Origin: Phoronis australis
Lineage: Eukaryota; Phoronida; Phoronidae
Direction of reading: 5' to 3'
Length of the DNA stretch: 64,000 nucleotides
NCBI GenBank assembly: GCA_002633005.1
Contig: NMRA01000607.1
Span: forward strand, 185,998 to 249,997
In this document: one piece after another, positions 49,149 to 60,099 of the stretch
Layout of the letters: each line of letters begins with the position of its first letter
How positions within the stretch are numbered: the first letter of the stretch is position 1
The notes under the pieces: generated by a model
Database searches by the model: none
What the model saw: only the letters and a program-made list of their open reading frames with translations
Told to the model about the DNA's origin: nothing
Position numbers and translations under genes: made by a program

Positions 49149-49319
49149 ATCTCACTCAAGACTCGGTTTTAACTATGGATTGTGCCCAAAGCAAATTGTG
49201 TGAGGGTACAGGAAGTACAGACGACAACAGTTCTCTGACGTCTCACACAACTAGTCTGCTTCAATCAACATCTGAAGATCAACGTGAGTCCATAGGTTCC
49301 AATAAAATCGTTGAAAAGG
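49149..49319 (+). CDS. duplicate of exon 2 of the nucleotidyltransferase-TPR gene
   Basis: Acceptor CTGTTTCCAG before 49149 and donor G|GTAATT after 49319, phase 1 on both sides, 171 bp. Its frame (CAQSKLCEGTGSTDDNSS, then TSHTTSLLQSTSEDQ) is clearly paralogous to the exon at 52987..53145 (SAPSKLCGSIGS, DNSSQTSHTTS, ESTSEDQ). No stop interrupts it, so it could be a cassette exon of the same gene or the relic of a tandem duplicate whose downstream part is lost. The acidic, Ser/Thr-rich sequence looks disordered. Confidence 0.6.
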
Positions 49320-49394
49320 GTAATTAATATGGAACGCGAAAAAGAAAGTTATTAGAATTTTTTCAACTTATTGTAAACTTCATTGAAAACATGA

Positions 49395-50002
49395 CTGGAC
49401 TTTTTTCACAGGTTAATACATTTGATCGGCAAGTATTCAATGTCGAAGTCCAACGCATAAAACAAGTTCTGGTTAACATTGGTTATACTAATTCTTTTGT
49501 TGATAATCATGTTAAGTCTTTCATATCTAGGATCAAATATCATGTTGACACTGAACCTAAGAACCAGTAAGAATGAGAATTATAAGAACTTTATGTCTAA
49601 TAATTATCTGAGTGATAAACTTATAAAGGCATAACAAGATTGTAAGGGATAATGTTAAGGTGGTCAAACCTGGTGATAGATTGAAGTCACGTAACTTTGT
49701 CATGAAAAACAACCCCAGTCGTGAAAGATTGCCACCAGTGGCCAGATTTAGTGCTGTTTACCGATTCACATGCCATATAGACGTATGTCTTCGACCTCGT
49801 TGTCATGAACAGTAACATTGGACTCAGTGTGTTCTCTCTCCCGGTGGTTGTCCATGCACTTGTTAGGTCATTTTTGTGATATTTAGATTTATGAAGCTTT
49901 GAAGAAGAATTATTATCAGAGTTATGTTTGTAACTATATAGCCAGTTTTTGCCACTACACCATACCACAGCTTAGTGATCATGCTATGTTGAAAATTAAC
50001 TG
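49395..50002 (+). pseudogene. Penelope-like retroelement remnant (GIY-YIG region)
   Basis: The frame reads VNTFDRQVFNVEVQRIKQVL and NIGYTNSFVDNHVKSFISRI, the linker seen before the endonuclease in Penelope-like elements. It is followed by KNNPSRERLPPVARFSAVYRFTC, matching the conserved VVYRFTC block, then a broken N/Y-I-G-L-T-Q-C-V-L-S and, after a frameshift, WLSMHLLGHFC and LSDHAMLKIN. Stops at about 49570 and 49805 and frameshifts show it is dead. The upstream reverse transcriptase is not present. Confidence 0.6.
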
Positions 50003-50827
50003 AAAGCTACCTTTACTCGAAGAAACTACAAAAAATGCGAAGTTCATCAGAAGGTAGGCCTAACTTAAATGTCTTAGGTGCAAAATTTATGACCAATTCC
50101 GTACTTTAAATTGACTGACTTGGACACAGCCTGAGACCTACTGGAGCTAACTGCTTGCCTAGGACAAGATGAATGTGTACCCGAGCTATGAACCTGAGTT
50201 TTTTTAATCAGAATATCCTGTTTGAAGATTAGAAAAGCGTTAACAGTGCTATCAACTCGACCTTTACTCGCGGAGTTTCACCAGTTGTGACCTACTTTTC
50301 ATTTGGCAGAATATAGCTGACGACAGAATAGAAATATCGGTGAATCTTCACTGATTTTGTTCAAAAGATCATGAAATCTATTGCATCGCACAGATTATTC
50401 AACTTTAAGCTGCATATCCAGCTTTACATGAACATATCGGATTACAGCATTTGTTCACTCAGGGTGCACACTTTTGTTTCAGAAATGGCATTTTATGAAG
50501 TTTAAATTTCAGCTTTGAGACTTCTTTTATTGGATTCAACATGACATATGGAATATCAGGTTACATTTTTGGGAGATATTCTTATTTAGTTTTTAAAATT
50601 TGGCCTGTTGAAATAACAAAAATAAGAAATGTAGGCTACGGAGAATACATCATCGGTATCGTTACATCCATGTTGGAAAATACTTAAATCTGGCTTAGGA
50701 ATAGGAAAGTTTATTACTCTGGTAACTCGTGTACTTGATCACTGAACATCAATATAAAAAACTAGGTTCACACCTGTGTGTGCTTCACAAGGTGTGAGTA
50801 TACATATAAAGAATAAAACATAGCAAT

Positions 50828-51480
50828 TGTACTTAATCCTTAGACATACTTAGCACTTAACTATCATCAGAGTCACGTCACTGTCAAAAGGAATGCCTAA
50901 TTCCACAAAGTACCATCAAAGAAGTACAGGAAAACACTTTTCATTATCCGTAAACATTGTTTGTACAAATAAATCTCACATAACACAGAGGTCAGTGAGG
51001 GGCTACGAAGAATACAAAATGCTGAGATAACTATTTGTGGCAAGCAAAATACTGGAGCAATGCAATAGAATTCATTTACTTGTCAATACTACTACTTCTG
51101 AATTACAAAAAACAGTTGTGTTTAAAAAAGGGAGATAATACCGTCTTAATTTTCTTCACACTTGTGTAAATTCAAAAATATAACATAATGGAAATTAAAA
51201 TTTTATCCTAGGACATACTCAGCTCTTAACTATCATCAGAGTCACATCACTATCAATTTGATGCCTATTTCCATCAACTACCCTCAAAGAAATACAGGAA
51301 AGCACTTTTCATCATGAGGAAAAATTGAATGCATAAATCTCACATAACACAGAGGGAATCATGGAGGGGGCTACGGAGAATACGAAATGTGTAGATACCT
51401 GGTTATAAGGTGACGAATACTTGAACAATGCAATATAATTCATTTACTTGTTAATACCAACACTTCTGAATGACCAAAGA
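50828..51480 (+). repeat. tandem duplication of about 290 bp, diverged
   Basis: 50828-51115 and 51205-51480 are collinear (shared TAACTATCATCAGAGTCAC, AATCTCACATAACACAGAGG, GGCTACG-AGAATAC, ATTCATTTACTTGT, ACTTCTGAAT), period about 370-375 bp. Non-coding. Confidence 0.8.
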
Positions 51481-52482
51481 ACATCCATGTTTTATTCATA
51501 ACAAGTTTAAACTGAAAAAGTAATTTTAGTTAAACTTGCCTCAAATTCCACCCGTAAATATTTTTTTTAATTTTTCTTGTCTTGGAGAGTTTATTTGTTC
51601 CCATTTCCTCAGTGCATGCACCTAGATATAAGTTTTTTTCAAACCATGTACCAACAATTCAAAGTTGGGGGCTACGGAGAATACGAAAGATATTTTTGCT
51701 TATGATTACTTCAAATCCAGGGCTTGGTCTAATATTTTTTGTGGGCCAAAAATAGCTTCAAGATTCCCAATGTGCAGTATCAAATATCTTTTATGGAAGA
51801 ATTTGATGGAATTCATACAGGGCTACGGAGAATACACAGTTTTTCTTAGGTGACTATGATATTATTTGGTTGAGGAATCCAGTCACTAGGACATCTGGTA
51901 CAAATATGTGGTTTCTTAATCAAATTGTATATACCATCAACCATTACAGTTCAAAACACTAGTAATGCTTTTCTTTTTCAGACATGGCTGTAAGAGAAGG
52001 AGCCTATGCAAATTTACGTGTTTTGCATAACATTGACATCATTTTGCAAGTGTGCCTGAAAATTGTGTTTGACTTTTCAGATCCCTGAAATTTTCTAAAG
52101 AAAAACAAGAAATACATGTTAGAATCATGAAAAAACATTAAATTTAAATTAAATGTGTGCTTTAATTAAATGCCATGTGTATTAAAAACATGTAATGTTT
52201 CAGTAAAACAAAATATCGATGGATTTCTGGCTATTTTCAGCTATATCAATGATTACTCTGGCCACAATTAACATTTTTTCATACTTTAAAATGCGTAAAT
52301 GTCATAAGTACTGGTGCTAAAACAAGATCATCATTCAAATATCTGCCAAAGGTGAAGGAATTCTATCAATATGATTTTTTTGCATGACACAATAAATCTA
52401 AATTTGCACCCTGAGTGAAAAAATGCCGATTAGTGGCCTTGTCATTTGTCAGGTGAAGGTGAACCCCATGTTCAGCTCACTT
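51481..52482. other. no gene recognised; two further GGCTACGGAGAATAC motifs
   Basis: AT-rich intergenic or intronic DNA with the 15-mer GGCTACGGAGAATAC at 51670 and 51821 (see findings). Confidence 0.4.
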
Positions 52483-52640
52483 AGTAGAAATTGAAAATGG
52501 TGAAAGAAATGGTATTCCACAAAATGAAAGAATTTGTAACATTGGTAGTACACGAGATATTGAGGCAGAAATGCATTTCATATTAAGCTGTCCAGTCATG
52601 GCCGGTTTATATCATATTACCACTTTAGAAACAAAGATGT
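52483..52640 (+). pseudogene. non-LTR retrotransposon 3'-end remnant
   Basis: The frame IENGERNGIPQNERICNIG, then EAEMHFILSCPVM, resembles the C-terminal R-x-C...E-x-E-x-H-F-x-x-x-C-P motif after the reverse transcriptase in many LINE-type elements. Only this short end survives. Confidence 0.5.
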
Positions 52641-52986
52641 CAGATTTGTTTTTAACTTGAAGGTAATAACCACTTTAAAAAAATTCCAAACTATGTACAA
52701 AAGGCAATGATAGTCAGAAGCAAACTATTGATGTGTTTGCATAAAGTATTGTGGGCCAGCGCCCTCGTGTTCTATAGAGTTTACACATTTTATTAGTAAT
52801 ACGAATTTGTGCTTAAGATGGTTTAACATGAAGCAGACCTTGTGGTTGTTTCCTTTCTTCTGACATGTGATGCTTAGTGCGACTTTTCATGAGTGTTATG
52901 TCGTAGTCACCACTCAGTGTCAAGCACTCAATTCACTACAAGTCATCGACAGCTAAGAATACACTAACCAATTTGCTTGTTTCCAG

Positions 52987-53145
52987 AACTCACTATAAAT
53001 ATGGAGAGCGCCCCAAGCAAACTGTGTGGTAGTATTGGAAGTATACATGACAACAGTTCTCAGACGTCTCATACAACTAGTGTGCTTGAATCAACATCTG
53101 AAGATCAAACTGAACCTGTAGGTTCTGACAAAAACGTTGAAAAAG
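52987..53145 (+). CDS. exon 2 of the nucleotidyltransferase-TPR gene
   Basis: Acceptor TTGTTTCCAG, donor G|GTAATG, phase 1 on both sides. In-frame ATG at 53001 (MESAPSKLCGSIG). The sequence is Ser/Thr/Glu-rich, ending DKNVEK. The frame is open upstream of this ATG to the acceptor (LTIN), so it may not be the true start. Confidence 0.75.
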
Positions 53146-56100
53146 GTAATGAAAAGGGAAGTTTCATTCAGAATGTCTACAGCTTTATGTAAGAATGATC
53201 AATATTTGCTTAACCACAGAAGCTAAAACTCCAGACATGGAATGGTAATTCTCATGTGTAGCCCATGCATTTTAGTGTTACATGTGTAAATATTTATGCC
53301 CAATGCCAAGTCTGATTGGATTTGTGGTTGACCAGTGGTCCCGATGGCTCAGTGTCTACAGCGTCTGCATGAATAACAGAAAGTCCTGTGTTCAAGTTCC
53401 AGTCGGGGGCAGACATTTTTTCAGGCTCATTTCATTGGGTCACATGATGTGGCCAACAGGTGTCGTTATGACCAAATTTAAGTATGTTTGTGATCTATTT
53501 GCACACCATTTAATATTTACATACACTCACGAGTTGATGAGTAGGGTGCCCACTGCTAAATCTGATTGGATTTCTGTGTATGACTGGGGGGTCCCAAGAG
53601 CTCGGTAGTGAGATCATCTGCATGGAATTTTCGATTCTGATATAATCAAGCACCACCATGATAATCGTGATAAATATTCTTTAGGATATGACTTGTATTC
53701 AGTCAGATGAAAAGTTATAGTGACATTGTAAAAGGTGGCATTTTTCCCTTGGCCTTGTTTTATTTTTTCAGTTCTTTTTTGTCCTAGGTATGTAAGCATG
53801 ATTTTGGTATTCTATCAGGTGATAGTAATTATCATGTGGATATAGTTTAAGAAAAATTGACTTTGGAAAGTACTGTGATATGCCCAGATAGCTTTACATT
53901 GCGCCTACTACATTTATTTAGGCAGTGGTGGTAGCCACGGTCTGCGACCGGAATTGCAAGCAGACGATCACTTGCTTGACAATGTTTGGGGACATTAGAC
54001 CGTAAAATATTCCAATCATATATGAATTTTTTTTGACGAAAGTTTTGGGTGTTAACAGTTCTAAATTCATTTCACTTGTGCTAATTCAACCCTAAACCCT
54101 ATAGTTGTATGGCTTAACCTTAGCAACGGAATGTGGTAATAACAGATATACTTCGTCATGGTCAAAATGTTTTAAATTGATTGTTAAAGGATGTACACAT
54201 TTTTACAATACTGCACTCAAACACAGTGATATGGCTGTGAAGCGAAACACATGGGCAAGAATTTAAATTCATGTTTACAATTGGTGTTGTTGACATGGGT
54301 AGAAATGTCAACAGACCTACAATTTGGATGATCACCATTCTTTGGAGTTAATTCTTTTTTTGAGCTGGCCAATTTACACAATTAACTGGTCATAAGTAGA
54401 AGGTGATCATGCAAATTTAAAATTTATGAAAATTTGGGCACAAACTCGTGAAAGCCATTTACTTGTTTGTGCTTTGTGATGTCTATAAAATCTAAGCTTA
54501 ACTGGTGACCTTTTATTATGGAACCCACCAATTCAACTTAGAGATTCACTGAAACAGGCGAAAAGTATTTGAAATAAAATAACATTGAGAGATGTCCATG
54601 TTCTTTTCAGAGCTACTTGACGATGAGGAAGAACGGTTGGCGTCAGAACTACGGCAACTTTCTGAAGAAGATAGGGGTTCAAGATTAGGTGGTGACACCC
54701 TTCAAAAAATGGGTGACGTTTACATGAAGCAAGGTTTATTGCAAAAACGAGGCCAGCATTTTGTTACGGCCTCAGCGTTGTACAACGCCGCATTAATGCG
54801 ATATAACAAATCTGAACTGAAGCATCAAGTTGAAGCTTCAATGGAACAAAATGAACGAGCATTCTACAAAATAATATCAGTATCAAGTAATAAGATTCCA
54901 ATGGATTTCAGGTGTGAAATAAAAGAAGAATTGGACTGCATCAGGAGAGAAATTACTCCGACAGCAAATCAGGCACTAGATAGATTTGCTCAAAAACTGA
55001 ACTTGGAAGCAGAAACTAGAGAAAGAGTGATGGTGGAAAAGGAGTTTGTCAAGGAAACGAGACGTATTTTTGAAGACCTGTGTACGGATTTGAAGGGATT
55101 TCACAAAGGTCTTCTGTCAAAATGCCGAAGTATATTGGGCCCACCCCCCCAGGAATACGCTGCCATAGTCATGGGATCATTAGCAAGAGGAGATGCAACA
55201 CCTTATTCAGACTTGGAGTGGGCCATTTTGGTAAAAGATGATGACCAAGGTCTCGAGTATTTCAGAAACATGGTTCGACTTATGCATATATTCGTTTTAA
55301 ACATTGGAGAAACAAATCTGAAGACCATGAATATTAAGTCACTCAATGATTATTTCACACCTGGTGGGAATTGGTTCAGTGACACCGTTGTAGCTAGGGG
55401 AGTTGAATTTGATAGTGCTGCGCCTTTTGCTTGCAAAACACCACTTGGAAGACCTGACAGACCCGAAAGACGAGGCGTAGAATTGATAAAATCGCCCAAA
55501 AACATGGCTGCAATGTGCAACTATGAAACAGCCGTTAAGGAGGGTTATAACTTCGATCGCGTATTGGCGATTACAAGCAAACTCGATGGGAATGATCGGC
55601 TATTTGCAAAGTTCAGTTCGCTCAGAGCAGATAATCAGGCTAAGGAAGACTCGCGCAGGAAGTACATTCAGGATATCCGTAATGTAGTGGATGAGTTCTT
55701 ACCACAACTGAGTTTTCACACGGATGTCGCAGCAACTCATGACATTAAAAAAGAGATGTTGCGGTTGCCGACTTTGGTCATAGCTCTAATGAAAGCGTTA
55801 TTTAGGTTGAATAATGACTTTATCTGGGACACTATAAATGAAATGATATATGAATCCATATTGACACCCGATGGAGGGCATAATTTGCTTGTGGTCATTT
55901 CCATCGTGGCCCTTCTCAGGTTCGTGATGTACTGTAGTAAATCAAGACAGCACGAAGTGTTCGTTTTGTTTGGAAACTCAATCTCATCCGATCGGGGAAA
56001 GAATGCTGTACCAGGATATAACAAATTCAAACATTTGGTAATTCGGTATTACTATTCAGTGTTACCGTTAGCAGGTTTTGTAAGAAGTGGTGAATTATTA

Positions 56101-58173
56101 GATGCCTGTAGAAATCGAAAACTATGTGGCATGTTTTTCAATAGAAATCGTTTAACAGAAGGTTTGATTGAATTAAACTGCTTCTCCTACGAACCTGCCC
56201 GAGAAAGATTTTTTGCTCACATTGAATCAGTTTCTGCAAATCCATACAAAAGGATCAGGGAGGACGTAATAGTTCAACACAAAGGAAAGAATATTTTCTG
56301 TGACCACACAAACAGTACAGTATGGGATTGCCTGTTTTACATCGGTAAAACCTACGAAGCAGAAGAACAGTTAGAAGAAGTTTTGAAATATAACTTGCTT
56401 GCTATCAGAATTATCGGGCAAAAACACATGACCGAATACAGGCCCCCAATCCTTGACCTCGGTGAAACGGGGATTAAGTGTATTTTGAATACGATTGGAA
56501 GCTTGCACGAAATGAACAAGTGCGAGTATGGGAAGTATGATGATGTTGAAATTGGATACATTGCACCTATTCTTAATTCGATCGGGAATGTGTGTATCAA
56601 GATGGGTGAATACGACTTGGCTGTGATATACCATCAAGACTCACTGAGTATGTATAGGAATATACACGGTGATGTTGACCATCCCAATATTGCCACTATT
56701 CTGCGTAACATTGCGGATGTATATAAGGAGATGTGTAACTATGACCTGGCATTACAAAACTATCAAGACTCACTGAAAATGCAGAGGAGGATAAACGATG
56801 AAGGTGACCATCCCAACATTGCGACTAGTTTGCATAACATTGGGGATTTGTTTAAGAACATGTGTAAGTATGAACTGGCCTTACAATATTGTGAAGACTC
56901 ACTGAGTATGATGAGGAGAATACACGGTGACGGTGATCATCCCGAAATTGCCACTTGTTTACTTAACATGGGAGATGTGTATAACAACATGTGTAAATAC
57001 GACCAGGCCTTACAATGCTATCAAGACTCACTGAGTATGGACAGGAGGATACACGGTGATGGTGAACATCCCAACATTGCGACCAGTTTGCATGGTATTG
57101 GGGATGTGTATAAGGAGATGGATAAGTACGACCTGGCCTTACTATACTATCGAGACTCATTGAGTATGGAGAGGAGGATACATCGTGATGGTGACCATCC
57201 CAAGATTGCCAAAAGTCTGCACAACATTGGGGATGTGTATAAGGAGATGTGTATGTACGACCTGGCCTTAAAATACTACCAAGACTCATTGGATATGGAG
57301 AGTAGGATGCATGGTGATGTGGATCATCCCGGCATTGCCACTAGTTTACATAACATTGGGGATGTTTATGTGGAGATGTGTATGTACGACCTGGCCTTAA
57401 AATACTACCAAGACTCATTGGATATGGAGAGTAGGATGCATGGTGATGTGGATCATCCCAGCATTGCCACTAGCTTACATAACATTGGGGATGTGCATAA
57501 GGAGATGCGTGAGTATGGCAAGGCTTTTCAATACTATCAAGAATCACTGAGTATGGAGAGGAGAATACACGGTGATGGTGATCATCCCAGCATTGCCACA
57601 AGTTTGCATAACTTTGGGGATGTGTGTGAGGAGATGGGTGAATATGACCTAGCCTTAGAGCACTATCGCATCTCACTGGATATGGAGAAGAGGATACACG
57701 GTGATGGTGACCATCCTAACTTTGCCTCTAGTTTGCATAACATTGGGGATGTGTATAAGAACATGTGTAAATACGACCTGGCGTTACAGTACTATCAAGA
57801 GTCACTGAGTATGGAGAAGAGGATACATGGCGATGGTGATCATCCCAGCATTGCCACAAGTTTGCACAACATTGGGGATGTATATAAGAAGATGTGTAAA
57901 TACGACCAGGCCTTAAAATACTATCAAGACTCACTGAGTATGGAGAGGAAGATACACAGTCATGGTGACAATCCCAGAATTGTGACAAGTCTATGTAATA
58001 TTGGAGGTGTGTGTAAGGAGATGTGTAAGTACGACCTGGCGTTACAGTTCTATCAAGACTCACTGAGTATGGAGAGGAGGATAAACGGTGATGGTGACCA
58101 TCCCAGAATTAAGGCACTTCTACATTATATTGAGGATGTTAAAAGGAGACGTGTAAGTGCGACCTCACCTTAG
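52987..58173 (+). CDS. nucleotidyltransferase-TPR protein
   Basis: Exons 52987..53145 and 54611..58173 join in phase 1 (GAAAAAG|GTAATG to TTCTTTTCAG|AGCTAC). Starting at ATG 53001 the product is 1235 residues; with the candidate exon at 45538 it is 1248. The order is an acidic Ser/Thr-rich head, a helical region, a nucleotidyltransferase domain, an all-helical region, and twelve 43-residue TPRs. The nucleotidyltransferase signature GSLARGDATPYSDLEWAIL carries G-S and D-x-E, the metal-binding residues of the polymerase-beta-like fold. The following TPLGRPDRP region fits the DUF294/protein-PII uridylyltransferase-like group. No signal peptide or membrane segment is clear. The substrate is unknown: it could transfer a nucleotide to protein or RNA, with the TPRs recruiting partners. 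Confidence 0.88.
53295..53480 (+). repeat. tRNA-derived SINE, copy 2
   Basis: tRNA-like head: TCCCGATGGCTCAGTGT holds an A-box (TGGCTCAGTGT, 53345-53355), and GTTCAAGTTCC (53390-53400) is a B-box. CCCGA and TCGGG can pair as an acceptor stem. The tail GGGGGCAGAC, TTTTTTCAGG, CACATGATGTGG corresponds to the tail at 2.1 kb. It lies in the intron between the last two exons of the nucleotidyltransferase-TPR gene. Confidence 0.75.
53549..53625 (+). repeat. truncated second copy of the SINE 5' part
   Basis: GCCCACTGCTAAATCTGATT, GGATTTCTGTG, GGTCCCAAGAGCTCGGT and ATCTGCATG parallel 53302-53372. The B-box and tail are missing. Confidence 0.65.
54611..58173 (+). CDS. large exon 3: nucleotidyltransferase plus twelve TPRs
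   Basis: Open frame of 1187 codons with no intron. In the frame counted from 54592, the nucleotidyltransferase core is at about 190-215 (G195-S196, D206, E208). TPRs run from about 56556 to 58110. Full units have a strict 129-bp period with consensus H-P-x-I-A-T-S-L-x-N-I-G-D-V-Y-x-x-M, then YDLAL-x-YYQDSLSMERRIHGDGD, as in kinesin light chain/nephrocystin-3-type repeats with one extra residue. The last unit is cut: after HPRIKALLHYIEDV a one-base loss shifts the frame into RRRVSATSP and a stop. A poly(A) signal AATAAA lies at 58699. Antisense open frames here only reflect the repeat. Confidence 0.93.
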
Positions 58174-58350
58174 AATATTATCAACCCTCATTGAGTATGA
58201 TTAAGAGGATGCAGTGGATGATTACCACTGCATTGTTTATATGATATTGGGCATGTTGATAAGAACATGTTTAAATACAACCTGGCCTTACACTACCAAG
58301 ACATATTGAGTATGGAGACAGGAGGATACACAGTGATGGTGACCATCCAG
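58174..58350 (+). pseudogene. frameshifted continuation of the TPR array
   Basis: Past the stop, sequence recognisable as TPR DNA continues: TAGAATATTATCAACCCTCA, TTGAGTATGATTAAGAGGATG, ACCTGGCCTTACACTACCAAG, and ATACACAGTGATGGTGACCAT. Frames are broken repeatedly, so the array was once at least two units longer. Confidence 0.8.
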
Positions 58351-58698
58351 GCATTCCTGCAGCGTACGTTCTGAGCGATTAGTGCTAATCTGGACGCCCT
58401 GGCAAGGACGTCAAGCAGAATTTCCCCTGTTTGGACAGATTACTAGTCCCAGTTTAATGGAAGATCTGTGAGAAAAGTATCCGCCCAACCCAAAGAATAG
58501 TATATAGAATGTTGCAATGTTTAGCTATTGAGAAGACCCGTCGATCATTAAGCACATGTTTGGTTGCCAAAGTGTCTCTGCATCTAGTGGTCTTGGATCA
58601 GTGCTTTATATGGGCAAAGACCTTGGTTACTAACTACAAACTGGGGTTTCAGAGATGTAGTTTCATGTTTTTCATCATTTTTAAAACATCAAAAGTGA

Positions 58699-58704
58699 AA
58701 TAAA
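58699..58704 (+). terminator. polyadenylation signal AATAAA
   Basis: First strong AATAAA after the stop at 58173, followed by T-rich sequence. It would give a 3' UTR of about 550 bases. Confidence 0.55.
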
Positions 58705-59114
58705 TGCCATTATTTTGATTTTATATTTTGCCACGAACATTTTCAATGTGCCTTCTATTGTTTTAATATAGAGTAGCAGTAACACATGTTGCCAAAATAT
58801 AAACCACACGTCACCTGTGCATTTTTACTTGGGAAATAAATTTCGCCAAGTATGTTGCTCTGTACTGTCACTAAGTTTTTTTGTTTGTTTGCACGATACA
58901 GGTCGCAATTTTCGTCCGATCCTCACGAAATTTACACATAACACGTAGTTTTGGAAGTACTGAAAGCCTATTGTTTTACGTCATAATCGGATTCAAGATG
59001 GCGTCTGTGGCGGCCATTTTAAGATTCAAAGGCTTCTGGAGTTGCGTACAAGGCTAAGAAGCGGCACAGTAAATGGACCGGAAGTGTGCTACAAGTATAC
59101 CGGAGATTGTTAAC

Positions 59115-59400
59115 TTCCGGTTAAAGGTGGCGGAAATATAGGCGATCGCGCATGCGCACCTCGATTTTGGCATAAAATCGTTTTCTCCTGTAGAGGGCGC
59201 ATTATTGGCTGATTCCTTCGATTTTTTTCAGATATTAGTTTTTTATGATATGCTATTATATAAAGCCAAAAACCGGAAGTTGCTTTCAAGATGGCGGATC
59301 TGGCGCATGTTGACCCATTTTTAGTCGTGCTGGAGTGCGATTTTAAACGGGAAGCGGAAAAAGACGTTATTTTTTGCATGAGGATTCTTTGAGGTACACT
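59115..59400 (+). repeat. promoter-motif-bearing repeat family E, copy 2
   Basis: Inverted relative to 29515..29775. It carries a perfect NRF1 site GCGCATGCGC (59148-59157), an ETS site CCGGAAGT (59273-59280; another lies at 59078), and a YY1-type AAGATGGCGG (59289-59298; AAGATGGCGTCTG upstream at 58994). A 33-codon ATG frame (MADLAHVDPF...) starts at the YY1 motif but is not preserved in copy 1. Confidence 0.65.
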
Positions 59401-60099
59401 CTTTCAAATGACCTGAAACAATTTTTTCTCAGAGTTACCGTTTTCGAGTTATTTTGACTTTGAAATTCTTAAAAAAGAGCAAGATTTCAAACTTAGTGTC
59501 AGAACAACGTACTTGGCGAAATTTATTTACTGATGTCTGGCCTCTACGTTCGTCTTGTGAATGTTATCATTACTTGAATTGTTCAACATCGCCGCCTTCG
59601 TCGTCATATTCGTCATCATCTCCATCGTCTTCTCTTTTGTTAATATCGCCTTGTGTCGCTCCTCGGAGCGCTTTCATTCTTTTGTTGATAACCGCAGCTC
59701 TGGTGACTCATTGTACAAAGTTTAAAAGTAAGTTGAGATGAAATGATAAACTTAATGACATCAAATTGACTTGAGATTACCAAAACATGGTGCACTCATG
59801 TTTCAACCAATATCTCTAATATTTGGTTGGTAAGCTACTTGGCTGTTTTCGTAAATCATGGAAAAGTCTTGGTCCACGTAGTTTTTCTGTAAAAAGGCTC
59901 ACTACAGGGGGAGCTGTTTTTGTAAACATATATGTTAAAGCATTGTTCGACCATATTTTTGTTAAAAAAATGTGTTTGTAAGGGGGAGGGGCTTAGTGGT
60001 GAATGGTTTTGAGGGTGGGGGAACACCCGGTAGGAATCATGGTCGCATTGGAATATTGAGAGCCCCATTTTGGACACCCTAGTTTCGAAATCCTGGATG
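59401..60099. other. no gene recognised
   Basis: Non-coding DNA between repeat E and the TPR fragments. The serine-rich frame at 59454..59741 arises from a TCG/TCA-rich tract. Confidence 0.4.

Noticed and set aside
56963-58063. Antisense open frames of 68-111 codons opposite the TPR array
   Set aside because: They arise because the 129-bp repeat keeps one antisense frame open; the TPR frame is the coherent one.
59290-59391. Short ATG frame MADLAHVDPF... as a gene start
   Set aside because: It lies inside a dispersed repeat and the other copy (29.6 kb) does not keep the frame.
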